DNA of 55,804 bases from Anaerolineales bacterium (GTDB lineage: Bacteria; Chloroflexota; Anaerolineae; Anaerolineales; Villigracilaceae). Positions 1-8,544 of the stretch are shown piece by piece. The position numbers were made by a program, and so were the translations under genes. The notes below the pieces were generated by a model. That model was not told the origin of the DNA. It saw nothing but the letters and a program-made list of their open reading frames with translations, and did no database searches. Location of the stretch: NCBI GenBank assembly GCA_016789305.1, contig JAEURJ010000011.1, positions 1 through 55,804 on the forward strand. Reading direction: 5' to 3'. Position 1 is the first letter of the stretch. Every line of letters starts with the position of its first letter.

Positions 1-1
1 A

Positions 2-1819
2 TACTTCGAGATCATGGTCGGCTTTACGCCTGACTCAAGTGTGGGCAATGCCGTGTTGCGGGCATGTTCCTCTGTGGATACATGGTACTTGCAAACAGGC
101 TCTGGACTCCCAGGGTTTGTGAGTATGGCGATTGCTGTTCCGCCAGGATGTCGTTCCTGGTTCTTGACTGCTTCCGGCGGCTATGTGGATTTTCGTTCCA
201 TTGACGTGGAATACATCGGTCCACCGTCCACTGCCACACCCACCCCGTCGCGGACACCCACGTTCACACCGACCATAACTCGCACGCCGACAGCAACCTT
301 TACACCCAGTCTGACGCCGACGTTGACCTTCACGCCGACCATGACGTATACGCCCACGGCGACCTATACCAATACCCCATCGCCCACACCGACGCCGCTG
401 CCGCCGCAAATTACAGGAGTTGTGGTTTGTGATCTGTGGGGCGATGCCGGTTGGTGCCGAGGGAATGAGACTCTGGAACTCTCTGCCGGTGATCCGCAGG
501 GGTTTGATGTGACCATCGCCGGTGATTTGAACGGAGTACCGTTTACATGTGGAGATTCCTGTGACTTGCCTTTACCGGAGGGAACTGGTACAGCCAACTA
601 CACTGTGACTTCAACCAGTGGGCGGACCGCCAGTGGTTTATCCACATGGCAGCGGGATGGGACGCCACCTGATCTTGAAGTCAGCCTTCCGCCTGTTGAT
701 GGCAGGAGTGGCTGGCACATCTCGGAAGTGGACTTGTCTGCTACGGCAACAGATGTGATCTCTGGACTTTCATCCCTGCTGGCAAGCGCTGATGGTGGAG
801 CAAGTTGGGTCACTCCACCCATGCACTTCACAGATGGGTCACATGCTGTCCTGATATATGCCGGGGATGTGGCTGGAAATGAAGTGACGGTATCCAAGGT
901 AATCCGCATAGACACTGTTCCTCCAGTTGCTCAAATCGCTTCCCATTCCAATGGAGAGGTTGTGCAGGGTGATGTACGTTTCAGCGGAAGTTTGGTGGAT
1001 GGTACGTCCGGTCCGGCGGGTGGTGACATCTCGGTTGATGAAGGAAATACCTGGCAGGCAGTCTCGATAAGCGCAGGAGATGGCTGGTCTTACATCTGGC
1101 ATTCCGGTGAAGTTCCCAATGGCGAGTACACCATCCAGATGCGCGGCAGGGATCGCGCCGGCAATGTTGGCAATTTGGTTTCAGTTGCGTTGACTGTTGA
1201 CAATGCGCCGCCTGCTGTATCGATCACAGAACGATGGTGGATTTGGGAGACCGGAACGCTGAAGGTTTCCCCCAATCGCTTTCCGATTGCCAGCATTCAG
1301 GTAACGATCCGTGATCCGCAAAAGCGTTGGAAGGAGTTGGTGTTGGACTTTGATCCCGGCAAGAATTCCTATATCGTGAAATGGGATCGGCGGTTTGGGG
1401 ATGGAACATTGGCGCCGGTTGGGGAATACCCGGTTTTGGCAGTAGCTTGTGATGTGAATGGGTTGTGTGGGCGGGATACTGGCCGAATCGCGATCCCAGT
1501 GATGGCGACCTCGACCACCACGCTGACGCCATCGCCAACTGTAACGAGTACCCCGACACCATCAACAACACCGATCCCAACACAAATAGTGCTTTCAGCA
1601 ACACCGGTTTTGGTAACGCCCTTTCCTGAAAAAACTCCAGAGCCTTCTCGTTCCTCTTTTCCGCTTTGGCAGGTCCTTGGATTGCTGGGCTTGTTCCTGG
1701 TGGTTGCATCCGCCAGTGTTGTGGATCCCCGTCCGAAGGCATTGAAACGTTTAAGTGAGACATTAGGGATAATGTCTGCTCAAGCAAAAGATGATTCATT
1801 CGATAACAAACAAAATTAA
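2..1819 (+). CDS. Cell-surface protein with Thr/Pro linkers and C-terminal membrane anchor (5' partial)
   Basis: The reading frame is open from the first bases of the window, so the N terminus and any signal peptide lie upstream. Counting from the Met at base 14, a beta-rich segment (1-70) is followed by a TPT-repeat linker (about 73-130), a region with Ig-like repeat character (conserved D-TxPP-Y-G-G-DxAGN motifs, about 220-400), a second TPT linker (about 500-540), a single membrane helix (about 552-572) and a short basic tail. This is the build of a stalked surface or adhesion protein of Anaerolineae. The ligand is not recognisable. It is followed after 25 bases by another membrane-anchored ORF. 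Confidence 0.75.
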   Translation, partial: YFEIMVGFTPDSSVGNAVLRACSSVDTWYLQTGSGLPGFVSMAIAVPPGCRSWFLTASGGYVDFRSIDVEYIGPPSTATPTPSRTPTFTPTITRTPTATFTPSLTPTLTFTPTMTYTPTATYTNTPSPTPTPLPPQITGVVVCDLWGDAGWCRGNETLELSAGDPQGFDVTIAGDLNGVPFTCGDSCDLPLPEGTGTANYTVTSTSGRTASGLSTWQRDGTPPDLEVSLPPVDGRSGWHISEVDLSATATDVISGLSSLLASADGGASWVTPPMHFTDGSHAVLIYAGDVAGNEVTVSKVIRIDTVPPVAQIASHSNGEVVQGDVRFSGSLVDGTSGPAGGDISVDEGNTWQAVSISAGDGWSYIWHSGEVPNGEYTIQMRGRDRAGNVGNLVSVALTVDNAPPAVSITERWWIWETGTLKVSPNRFPIASIQVTIRDPQKRWKELVLDFDPGKNSYIVKWDRRFGDGTLAPVGEYPVLAVACDVNGLCGRDTGRIAIPVMATSTTTLTPSPTVTSTPTPSTTPIPTQIVLSATPVLVTPFPEKTPEPSRSSFPLWQVLGLLGLFLVVASASVVDPRPKALKRLSETLGIMSAQAKDDSFDNKQN

Positions 1820-1844
1820 GAAGACAGAAAAGGATATATAAAAA

Positions 1845-2393
1845 ATGGAAATAATTCTTGCTATTGTAGTAGCTTCCGCTGTGATCTTCTTTGGAGCGTT
1901 GATCAGCATGGGGAATGAAAGACAAAGGAAAGCGATTGATGGTCTGCGAGAGCAGGTAATCCTTTGGGCGGTACAGGATTTGAAGATCAAGCGCGAACAT
2001 TTGGCGCGGACAGCACAGGTTCCTGACCCATTAAGCTGGCTTAATAAAACTGCCTCAAAGATTTTGGGAAATGATCTGAAATTGTTGATAATTGAGACTT
2101 TCGATGAGCCACGATCATTAGTCTGCGCATCTGGCGACAGCAGTGTAAAAATAATTTTTTCGCCGTTTTCACCTGCTGACATTCGCCGAATGAAGAGTGG
2201 CAAACAAAACCCTTTATCGCAATTTGCAAGCCAAAACCCCTTGTTCTCCCTTCCCCGAGGCACAGATGTCCATGAAATCTCCGTTCTGAATGGCGGGTTT
2301 CTCTTCGACCTGGAATTACCCCTTGCATGGACGAGGCTGACTGGACAGGAAGTATCCCATATGGAACAGATTTGGGTTTATGTGTCTTCCTAA
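1845..2393 (+). CDS. Membrane-anchored hypothetical protein, 182 aa
   Basis: The frame has an N-terminal hydrophobic helix (about residues 3-22) followed by a charged, soluble region with no motif I recognise. An AAGGA element precedes the ATG. It lies 25 bases after the surface-protein gene on the same strand, so the two may be co-transcribed. The family is unknown to me; a cytoplasmic or periplasmic orientation cannot be decided from sequence. Confidence 0.6.
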   Translation: MEIILAIVVASAVIFFGALISMGNERQRKAIDGLREQVILWAVQDLKIKREHLARTAQVPDPLSWLNKTASKILGNDLKLLIIETFDEPRSLVCASGDSSVKIIFSPFSPADIRRMKSGKQNPLSQFASQNPLFSLPRGTDVHEISVLNGGFLFDLELPLAWTRLTGQEVSHMEQIWVYVSS

Positions 2394-2556
2394 AAAAATC
2401 CGGCAAGGTATTTGGAGAAGAACCTTTGAGGCAACCGTCCAAATAACCTTTATCATATTTTTATAATCGCTTTACAGTCGCTTCATTGGAGAATCCTATA
2501 CTAACGGCATAAAACAACACACAACCGTACGAATCACAAACAACAGGAGACAATCC

Positions 2557-3423
2557 ATGAACAAAACTTTATCCACAACCCTGACCGTCCTCGTAGTTCT
2601 CGCACTAGCGGCAGTCATCTTTTTCGCAGGGAGCATGTATGCCCGCGCGAACGCTTTCGGACCCTCCGTGATGTTCGGCTGGAACAATAACAACAGTTAC
2701 GATCCAGGCGGGATGATGGGAAATGGACGTGGACCATCCATGATGGGTGGCTACGCTAACAACAATGCCAATGTCTATGGGCCAGGTGGAATGATGGGCA
2801 ACGGCGGTAATATGATGAACGGTTATAGCTACAACAATGCCAATCTCACACCACTGACGGTTGACCAGGCAAAAACCGCCGCCGAGAAATACCTGGCAAA
2901 CATCAACAACTCTGACCTGCACATCGCCGAGGTTATGATCTTCGACAATAACGCTTATGTTGTCGTCAAAGAAACCAGCACGGGTAACGGCGCGTTTGAA
3001 CTGCTCGTTGACCCCACTTCGCAGATCGCCTACCCCGAACACGGTCCCAACATGATGTGGAACTTGAAGTACAGCGGCATTAATCATCAATATATGATGG
3101 GTGGAAATGGCTACGGCATGATGGGCGGCGGAATGATGACCGGATACGACAATATGATGAGTGGCTGGAACAACACTACCCCAACTGATGTCTCCGCCGA
3201 AATGACCGTCACACCTGAACAAGCAATCGCGTACGCCCAGCAATATCTCGATGCGAATAGCTCTGGTGCAACCGCTGCCACGAACCCGATCCAATTTTAC
3301 GGCTACTACACCCTCGATTTTGAAAAGGATGGCAAAGTGACTGGCATGTTGAGCATTAACGGCTATAGGGGACAAGTTTTCCTGCACACATGGCACGGAA
3401 CTTTCATCGAAGAAGCAGAATAA
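2557..3423 (+). CDS. Met/Asn/Gly-rich secreted or anchored protein with PepSY-like repeats, probable copper binder
   Basis: An N-terminal hydrophobic segment (about 7-27) exports or anchors the protein. Residues about 40-95 and 185-210 are low-complexity and rich in GMMG, NNN and Tyr, providing many Met thioethers of the kind that bind Cu(I) or Ag(I). Between and after them lie two alpha/beta segments beginning LTVDQAKTAAEKYL and VTPEQAIAYAQQYL, which resemble PepSY-type repeats. The gene is followed by a strong terminator and then by a two-component system whose sensor has the same GMMG motif in its periplasmic loop, so a shared metal signal is likely. The binding role is inference from composition. 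Confidence 0.75.
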   Translation: MNKTLSTTLTVLVVLALAAVIFFAGSMYARANAFGPSVMFGWNNNNSYDPGGMMGNGRGPSMMGGYANNNANVYGPGGMMGNGGNMMNGYSYNNANLTPLTVDQAKTAAEKYLANINNSDLHIAEVMIFDNNAYVVVKETSTGNGAFELLVDPTSQIAYPEHGPNMMWNLKYSGINHQYMMGGNGYGMMGGGMMTGYDNMMSGWNNTTPTDVSAEMTVTPEQAIAYAQQYLDANSSGATAATNPIQFYGYYTLDFEKDGKVTGMLSINGYRGQVFLHTWHGTFIEEAE

Positions 3424-3442
3424 CCTGAAAGATTACAAGAAC

Positions 3443-3480
3443 AAAATGCGCCGAGATAAGCCATTCGGCGCATTTTTCTT
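3443..3480 (+). terminator. Rho-independent terminator
   Basis: A perfect 12-bp stem (AAAATGCGCCGA pairing with TCGGCGCATTTT) closes a 10-base loop and runs into T-rich sequence 20 bases after the Met-rich gene. It separates that gene from the following two-component system. Confidence 0.85.
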
Positions 3481-3542
3481 ATCGGGATTACCATTACAAT
3501 CGTGAATATCAATGTTGACCGAGTCACTTTATCGAGGTGAAT

Positions 3543-4226
3543 ATGACAAAAATCCTTGTGGTAGATGACGAACCTTCCATCACTAATTTGGTCAGTGCAT
3601 ATCTTAAGCCCGAAGGGTATGAAGTCTACACTGCCGCTGATGGTAATGCGGGACTCAAAGCTGCGCGCACTTTCAAACCTGACCTGATTATTCTCGATGT
3701 CATGCTCCCTGGCATGGATGGGATTGAACTGCTCTCACGTCTGCGTCGAGAATCCGAGGTCTATGTGATTATGCTTACAGCACGCACCGAAGAAACAGAC
3801 AAGATCGTCGGGTTGTCGGTGGGTGCGGATGACTATATGACCAAGCCATTCAGTCCGCGTGAGTTGGTGGCGAGGGTCAAGGCGGCGCTAAGGCGTCTGA
3901 AAACAAGAGCAGGCTCGGGCGTGGAGAGAAGCGTGCTGCCTTTCAAGCACATCCGCATTGACACAGGCGCGCGCACGGTACGAGTGGATGAAAATCCAAT
4001 CGAGTTGACCGCTATTGAATTCGATCTATTGAAGGCGTTGGCTGAAAATCGTGGGCGCGTGCTGACACGCGAGCAACTGCTCGATAAAGTGTGGAGTGGG
4101 GAATATTTCGGCGAAATGCGCGTGGTGGATGTACACCTCGGACACGTTCGCCAAAAACTGGGGCGCGAGGACTTAATCGCCACTGTGCGCGGTGTTGGGT
4201 ATCGCTTTGAAGATGAACCAATGTAA
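3543..4226 (+). CDS. OmpR/PhoB-family response regulator
   Basis: This is a cytoplasmic transcription factor of a two-component system. The receiver domain (1-118) has the acidic pair DD at 8-9, phospho-acceptor Asp52 in the LDVMLPGMDG stretch, the conserved Thr (MLTART) and Lys (TKPF). A winged-helix trans_reg_C domain fills about 128-225. I start at ATG 3543, which follows GAGGTGAT at normal spacing; an in-frame GTG at 3537 is possible. It is followed 10 bases later by its histidine kinase. The targets are unknown; the kinase's Met-rich sensor suggests copper or silver control. Confidence 0.9.
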   Translation: MTKILVVDDEPSITNLVSAYLKPEGYEVYTAADGNAGLKAARTFKPDLIILDVMLPGMDGIELLSRLRRESEVYVIMLTARTEETDKIVGLSVGADDYMTKPFSPRELVARVKAALRRLKTRAGSGVERSVLPFKHIRIDTGARTVRVDENPIELTAIEFDLLKALAENRGRVLTREQLLDKVWSGEYFGEMRVVDVHLGHVRQKLGREDLIATVRGVGYRFEDEPM

Positions 4227-4236
4227 GTGAGGAAAC

Positions 4237-5373
4237 ATGATCGATTATTTCCGCCGTCATTTAGGCGCAAAACTGCTACTCTCATATCTAGCCATCATTA
4301 TTGTGGGTGTGGCAGTACTAATCGTTGCCAGTCAATTCATACTGCCAACATCATTTAATCGCCACATGTCTGGAATGATGGGGCTGTCGAACGGCGGCAT
4401 GATGGGCATGGGTGGCAATAACTCCATGTCGCAGTTGTTTGTTGATTTCCGCAGCAGTTTCAATGAGGCACTGACCTATGCCGCGCTGGCGGCGATGATT
4501 GTAGCTGTCACTCTCAGCTTGTTATTCACTCGTAGTGTAATTGCACCTGTGCATGCCATGTCGCTTGCAACGAAGCGTATTTCAGAAGGACATTACGATG
4601 AACACGTTGAGGTGGATGGCGCGGATGAACTCGCACAACTCGCATCGTATTTCAATCAAATGGCGGAAAAACTGGACCAGGTTGAAGCCATGCGCCGCCG
4701 TCTAATCGGTGATGTCAGTCACGAATTACGCACTCCGCTGACTGCCATCAAAGGTTCAATGGAAGGTTTGATGGATGGCGTATTGCCCGCCACTATTGAA
4801 ACCTATCAGCAAATCCATGCCGAGGCGGATAGACTCAATCGGCTGGTGGATGACCTACAGGAACTTAGCCGCGTCGAAGCCCGCGCCTATCAATTGGATA
4901 TTCGAACTGTGGATATTTTTTCGCTCGTGAAGACTGTGACGAAAAGACTCACGCCTCACGCTGAATCCAAACGCATCTCTCTGGACTTTGAACTGACTCC
5001 TGACCTTCCGCCGATTCTTGCCGATGAAGACCGTGCCATACAGATATTGACCAATCTGACGGGCAACGCGTTGCAATACACGCCAGAAGGCGGTAGCGTA
5101 ACAATCATTGCAAAACAAATAAACGCTGAAATTCAAATTTCTGTCCATGACACCGGGGTTGGGATTCCGTCCGAACACCTGCCTCACATCTTCGACCGCT
5201 TCTACCGCGTGGACAAATCCCGCTCACGTCAGGGAGGCGGCGGAAGCGGCATCGGCTTGACGATTACACACGCCCTTGTCGAGGCACTTGGCGGTCGCAT
5301 TTGGGTGGAGTCGGTGGGAGACGGAAACGGTAGTACGTTTACATTTACACTGCCAATTGTAGAAAAAGGGTAG
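4237..5373 (+). CDS. HAMP sensor histidine kinase with Met-rich extracytoplasmic loop
   Basis: Transmembrane helices at about 13-35 and 79-98 flank a short loop (36-78) that holds seven Met within residues 44-64 (HMSGMM, GGMMGMGG). A HAMP segment follows (about 100-150), then HisKA with His162 in the SHELRTPL box, and HATPase_c with DTGVGIP and GSGIGL boxes. It pairs with the OmpR-type regulator just upstream. The loop is much shorter than the CusS sensor domain and appears to be a minimal thioether metal site, so Cu(I) or Ag(I) sensing is a reasonable inference. The gene ends TAG, showing TAG is used as a normal stop here. Confidence 0.9.
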   Translation: MIDYFRRHLGAKLLLSYLAIIIVGVAVLIVASQFILPTSFNRHMSGMMGLSNGGMMGMGGNNSMSQLFVDFRSSFNEALTYAALAAMIVAVTLSLLFTRSVIAPVHAMSLATKRISEGHYDEHVEVDGADELAQLASYFNQMAEKLDQVEAMRRRLIGDVSHELRTPLTAIKGSMEGLMDGVLPATIETYQQIHAEADRLNRLVDDLQELSRVEARAYQLDIRTVDIFSLVKTVTKRLTPHAESKRISLDFELTPDLPPILADEDRAIQILTNLTGNALQYTPEGGSVTIIAKQINAEIQISVHDTGVGIPSEHLPHIFDRFYRVDKSRSRQGGGGSGIGLTITHALVEALGGRIWVESVGDGNGSTFTFTLPIVEKG

Positions 5374-5442
5374 TGAAAACTATTTACTTCTTTTTATTCC
5401 AGCCTAAGAAACCCTCTGGGGATAATGGATAAAATCTCATAG

Positions 5443-6519
5443 CTACGTTGCCTCCACATGCCCATGCCGATGATGTAAATCTGGCGCATGGGCATGGCAA
5501 TGTGTCAATTCTTCATGAACATGTGGGTGGGTGTGCATGCCGTTCACGAGCGGAATATCCGTTGGTTGACTGTGTTCATGATGTTCACCGGGATGCGTGT
5601 GGGCATGGGTATGTTCAATTGATTCATGGATGTGATGGTGGTCGTGGTTTTCCGTCACCATCAGCCACGCGCCTGCCAGCATGACCAGCACGGCAACCCA
5701 GAATAAATTCTGCGGCATTTCGCGCAACAATATCAGTGAAAGAAATGTCCCTACGAATGGCGCAATCCCAAACAGCATACTCGTGCGCGCCGCGCCCAAC
5801 CCGCGCATGGCAAGGATGAACAACTGGATACTCACACCATAGCTCACTGCGCCCAGGAACATCGCAACTGCAATTATCCCCGCGCCTGGCAGGGATTTTC
5901 CCAACACAAATGCCAACACCAAAGAAAACGTTCCCGCGCCTAAACCCTTCACGCCCACGATGATCAAAGGGTTTTTTGCAGAGATATGACGGGTCAGATT
6001 ATTGTCCACACCCCACAAAAAACACGCCCCAATCACACCCAGCGCGCCAAGCGAAATACCCCATGCGCCACCCGTCCAACTCAGTATAATGGAAGCCGAG
6101 GTTATTAATCCCATCGCCCACAGAATTCGACTGCCCACTGCTTCCTTGAAGGCATAAGCAGCAATCAACGTTGTGGCAACAACTTCAAAGTTAAGCAATA
6201 GAGACGCGGTAGATGCAGGTGTCTGGTTCAGCCCCCACATCAACAGGATGGGAGCCGCGACTCCGCCAGCCAGCATGGCACCGATCAACCACGGGACATC
6301 TGTTTTTACGAGATGTGCCTCCGCTTCCTTCCACCCGTTGCCTGCCCGCTGAACAAGGAGTAGAATCCACGCCCCGACTCCACTCCCAAGGTAAAGCAAT
6401 GCCGCCATTAGGATCGGGTCAATTTCACCAAGAAGCAACTTGGCAAACGGCGCGGATACGCCAAACAATACAGCTGCCAGCAATGCTTGAATAATTGGAT
6501 AGAACAAACGACGATTCAT
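5443..6519 (-). CDS. EamA/DMT-family transporter with His-rich C-terminal tail
   Basis: About ten hydrophobic helices in two homologous halves mark a drug/metabolite transporter superfamily member in the inner membrane. The last ~70 residues form a hydrophilic tail with roughly 22 His, many in HxH and HHxH patterns, plus one Cys. Such tails occur on zinc, nickel or copper exporters (CDF, ZIP, RcnA) and are unusual on EamA proteins. It is convergent with the plus-strand kinase gene. A metal or metallophore export role is inferred from tail and neighbourhood; the transported substrate is unknown. Confidence 0.85.
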   Translation of the reverse strand: MNRRLFYPIIQALLAAVLFGVSAPFAKLLLGEIDPILMAALLYLGSGVGAWILLLVQRAGNGWKEAEAHLVKTDVPWLIGAMLAGGVAAPILLMWGLNQTPASTASLLLNFEVVATTLIAAYAFKEAVGSRILWAMGLITSASIILSWTGGAWGISLGALGVIGACFLWGVDNNLTRHISAKNPLIIVGVKGLGAGTFSLVLAFVLGKSLPGAGIIAVAMFLGAVSYGVSIQLFILAMRGLGAARTSMLFGIAPFVGTFLSLILLREMPQNLFWVAVLVMLAGAWLMVTENHDHHHIHESIEHTHAHTHPGEHHEHSQPTDIPLVNGMHTHPHVHEELTHCHAHAPDLHHRHGHVEAT

Positions 6520-6601
6520 ACAAACTCCAAAATAAGAATTGCCATGATTTTATCTACTCCCAAGGCAGATATACAGTGACATAACTCCTGTCAACCCGCA
6601 A

Positions 6602-6636
6602 AAAAGGGACAGCCATAACAATGACAATCCCTTTTG
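6602..6636 (-). terminator. Possible rho-independent terminator of the ATPase-SCO1-rhodanese operon
   Basis: Read on the minus strand, AAAAGGGA and TCCCTTTT can pair across a 19-base interval and are followed by further T residues. It lies about 40 bases after the TAG of the rhodanese gene. The long loop makes this a weak call. Confidence 0.4.
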
Positions 6637-6672
6637 ATTGGGATGATTATTTCCCTTTACTTGAACAGGACA

Positions 6673-7146
6673 CTATGATCCTATTGGATACCTCGCATTC
6701 ATCCAGGCTTCGAAGCCGCCGAGAATGGGAGCAACTTTACTGAAACCGTTCTCAAGCAGAATGGACGCCGCACGGGCGCTTGATTCCTCGCTGGGTCAGG
6801 TGCAGTAGGTGATAATCCATTGCGCTTCATCCAGTTCGCCGAGGCGGAATTCGAGTTCGGCAAGCGGGATGTTGATTGCTCCTGCGATGTGCCCGCCCTG
6901 ATATGCTTCGGCGGAGCGGACATCCACGAAAGTCGCAGAACCTTGGTCGAACGCGGCTTTAGCCTCATCCAGCGAAACGCGCGGGATTTCGGGGTAGGTC
7001 TCCTCCTCGAAAGCCGCGGCAGGCGTCGGGGAGACGGGAGCGTTTTGAGTCGCCAACAGGATCGCGGCAACGATCAGCAGAAGTCCGCCGCCAACAAGGA
7101 TGAAAAGCGGAGTCGGGTTAATTTTATTTTTCTTTCGTGAGGACAT
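6673..7146 (-). CDS. Membrane-anchored rhodanese-like protein, probable selenoprotein (UGA at 6796-6798 read as Sec)
   Basis: An N-terminal helix (about 13-33) anchors a single rhodanese domain (55-157) facing outward. The frame meets UGA at codon 117 but continues in phase for 40 more residues (SEESSARAA, LLENGF, LGGFEAW) to TAG at 6673-6675, which is exactly the missing end of a rhodanese fold. Relatives I recall have YC-x-C-P-x-E-x-x-SAR here, so the UGA sits on the second Cys, two residues after catalytic Cys115. A hairpin 17-31 bases after the UGA fits a bacterial SECIS. It is the last gene of an operon with SCO1 and PCu(A)C, two bases from the latter, so a thiol or persulfide role in copper-site assembly is inferred. 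If UGA is not decoded, the product is a 116-aa fragment. Confidence 0.75.
6765..6779 (-). promoter_or_regulatory. SECIS-like hairpin of the rhodanese gene
   Basis: Read on the mRNA, GCGCC pairs with GGCGU around loop CGUGC; flanking GGA could pair with UCC beyond a bulge. The loop G is the second loop base and lies 23 bases after the UGA, within the spacing and loop rules described for bacterial SECIS elements. The stem is short, so on its own this is only moderate evidence. Confidence 0.5.
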
Positions 7147-7148
7147 GG

Positions 7149-7583
7149 CTATTGTTCCTTTACTTTAACTTGCAGTGAAACCTCACCCGCTTTTTCAAAG
7201 AGCAGGATCAGGGTAAACGTATCGCCGACAATCAGGTTTCGATTGAGATTGACGAACATCACATGCAGCCCGCCTGGCTCAAATTTCACTGTGGCTTTGG
7301 CAGGCACTGGGATAGACTCCTGCATGAGCATGGACATGACGCCATTGGCGTCTGCCATGCTCATGTGAACTTCAGTGGCGGAGGCAATTTCAGAACTCAC
7401 GCTCAATAAAATGTCATCAGTCATCGTCCAGTTTTCGATGACGAAGTACGCCGCGCCGTTCTCGCCTGCGCTGGCGGGTCGTGCCCAGGCACCCTGAATG
7501 ACCAATTCACTCAGGGAACCACCACAGGCACTAATCACAAAGACTGCCAGTGCGAATGTTAAAATCAATTTCATGTATTTCAT
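7149..7583 (-). CDS. PCu(A)C-family periplasmic copper chaperone, lipoprotein
   Basis: The protein has a lipobox ending ISAC20 and a PCu(A)C (DUF461) beta-sandwich. The copper ligands are visible as His73-Met74 in EVHMSM, Met83, and His107-x-Met109 in GGLHVMF. This family carries Cu(I) outside the membrane and delivers it to CuA sites together with SCO proteins. I place the start at ATG 7583, after GGAG, rather than at an upstream TTG. It sits between SCO1 (18 bases away) and the selenocysteine rhodanese (2 bases). Likely clients are the two CuA proteins encoded at 14.7-17.4 kb. Confidence 0.88.
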   Translation of the reverse strand: MKYMKLILTFALAVFVISACGGSLSELVIQGAWARPASAGENGAAYFVIENWTMTDDILLSVSSEIASATEVHMSMADANGVMSMLMQESIPVPAKATVKFEPGGLHVMFVNLNRNLIVGDTFTLILLFEKAGEVSLQVKVKEQ

Positions 7584-7601
7584 TTTTATCTCCAATGGAT
7601 T

Positions 7602-8219
7602 TTATTTCTGTTGCGATTGTTTCAAGAGTTGGGTCAAATCATCCGCCATATCAATGGCGGTAGTCCCGTATGGCAACGTCATGAGCAGACTGCCATTAGG
7701 ATCAAGAACGTACACGCTTGCAGTGTGACTTACAAGATAACCTGCGGCGCTGCCTGAGTCCTGTTTTTCAACAAAAACACCCAGTTCATCCCAGATCAAT
7801 TCAAGATCAGCAACACTTCCGCTCAACCCGATGAATTCAGGATTAAATCGTTCCACATACGCCGCGACCTTGCCAGGCGTATCGCGGTCAGGGTCGGCAG
7901 TGATCATCACAAAGGCGATCTTCTGTGCCTCTTCTCCAAGACGTTCATGTACCTGTTTGAAAGTCGCCAGTGTAACGGGACAGACATCGGGGCAACTGGT
8001 ATACCCGAAGAAAAGCAACACAAGTTTTCCTTTTGCATCGCTCAAACGGAACGTTTCATCATTTGCGGTCTGAAGCGCAAAGTCCGTCACGGGTAGCGGC
8101 GGGGTGATGGCCGTGCCGTGAAAAGAATAGGGCTTCCTGAAAACAAATTCCACGAGGATCGTCAGACCAACGACTGCCGTCAAGATAAACAACAGGTAGT
8201 ACTGATTCTTCTTAATCAT
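7602..8219 (-). CDS. SCO1/SenC-family copper-site assembly protein
   Basis: A single N-terminal membrane anchor (about 8-26) precedes a thioredoxin fold. The Cu-binding CxxxC is Cys76-PDV-Cys80 in the TSCPDVCP motif and the third ligand is His165 in VSHTASVYV, all as in functional SCO proteins. SCO proteins insert copper into, or reduce the thiols of, the CuA site of oxidase subunit II. The start overlaps the stop of the upstream membrane gene by 8 bases, and PCu(A)C follows, forming a CuA-assembly pair. Confidence 0.92.
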   Translation of the reverse strand: MIKKNQYYLLFILTAVVGLTILVEFVFRKPYSFHGTAITPPLPVTDFALQTANDETFRLSDAKGKLVLLFFGYTSCPDVCPVTLATFKQVHERLGEEAQKIAFVMITADPDRDTPGKVAAYVERFNPEFIGLSGSVADLELIWDELGVFVEKQDSGSAAGYLVSHTASVYVLDPNGSLLMTLPYGTTAIDMADDLTQLLKQSQQK

Positions 8220-8544
8220 GTTTTTCTCTTTTATCCATTAATTTTCGCGCGCCAAATATCCCAAGCCCAAGGGCTGGCACGGAAAGTAAGAATAACAGGA
8301 AGTTATGTCCCTGCTCCGCCAGCGCAACGCCTGCCCCGAGCATAATCAGACTCACCGCGACCAGCAGGATTGCCAGTTTCCTATCAACATGAGTTGAGTC
8401 AAAACCAAATATGGCGACAGACGCAATGGTTGCACCTGCAAAAATAACCGCCACACTATCCAATGTGTGTGGCAGAAATCCAGGGATCAAAACGAGTATA
8501 TACAGCCCCAATCCCGCCAGTAGTGCAAACCAATGCCATTTCAT
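8212..8544 (-). CDS. Small four-helix membrane protein, unknown function
   Basis: The 110 residues contain about four hydrophobic helices with short polar loops and a basic C terminus. I recognise no family. The gene overlaps the ATPase upstream by 4 bases and SCO1 downstream by 8 bases, so it is translationally coupled and surely part of the same metal operon. A helper role in copper or zinc handling is only a contextual guess. Confidence 0.7.
   Translation of the reverse strand: MKWHWFALLAGLGLYILVLIPGFLPHTLDSVAVIFAGATIASVAIFGFDSTHVDRKLAILLVAVSLIMLGAGVALAEQGHNFLLFLLSVPALGLGIFGARKLMDKREKHD

Noticed and set aside
2471..2502. TTTACA and TATACT as a promoter of the Met-rich gene
   Set aside because: The spacing is 20 bases and no dyad lies between, so I cannot call it with confidence.
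2605..3396. Long minus-strand ORF rich in His and Val opposite the Met-rich gene
   Set aside because: It is the antisense image of ATG-rich codons; no signal or domain supports it.
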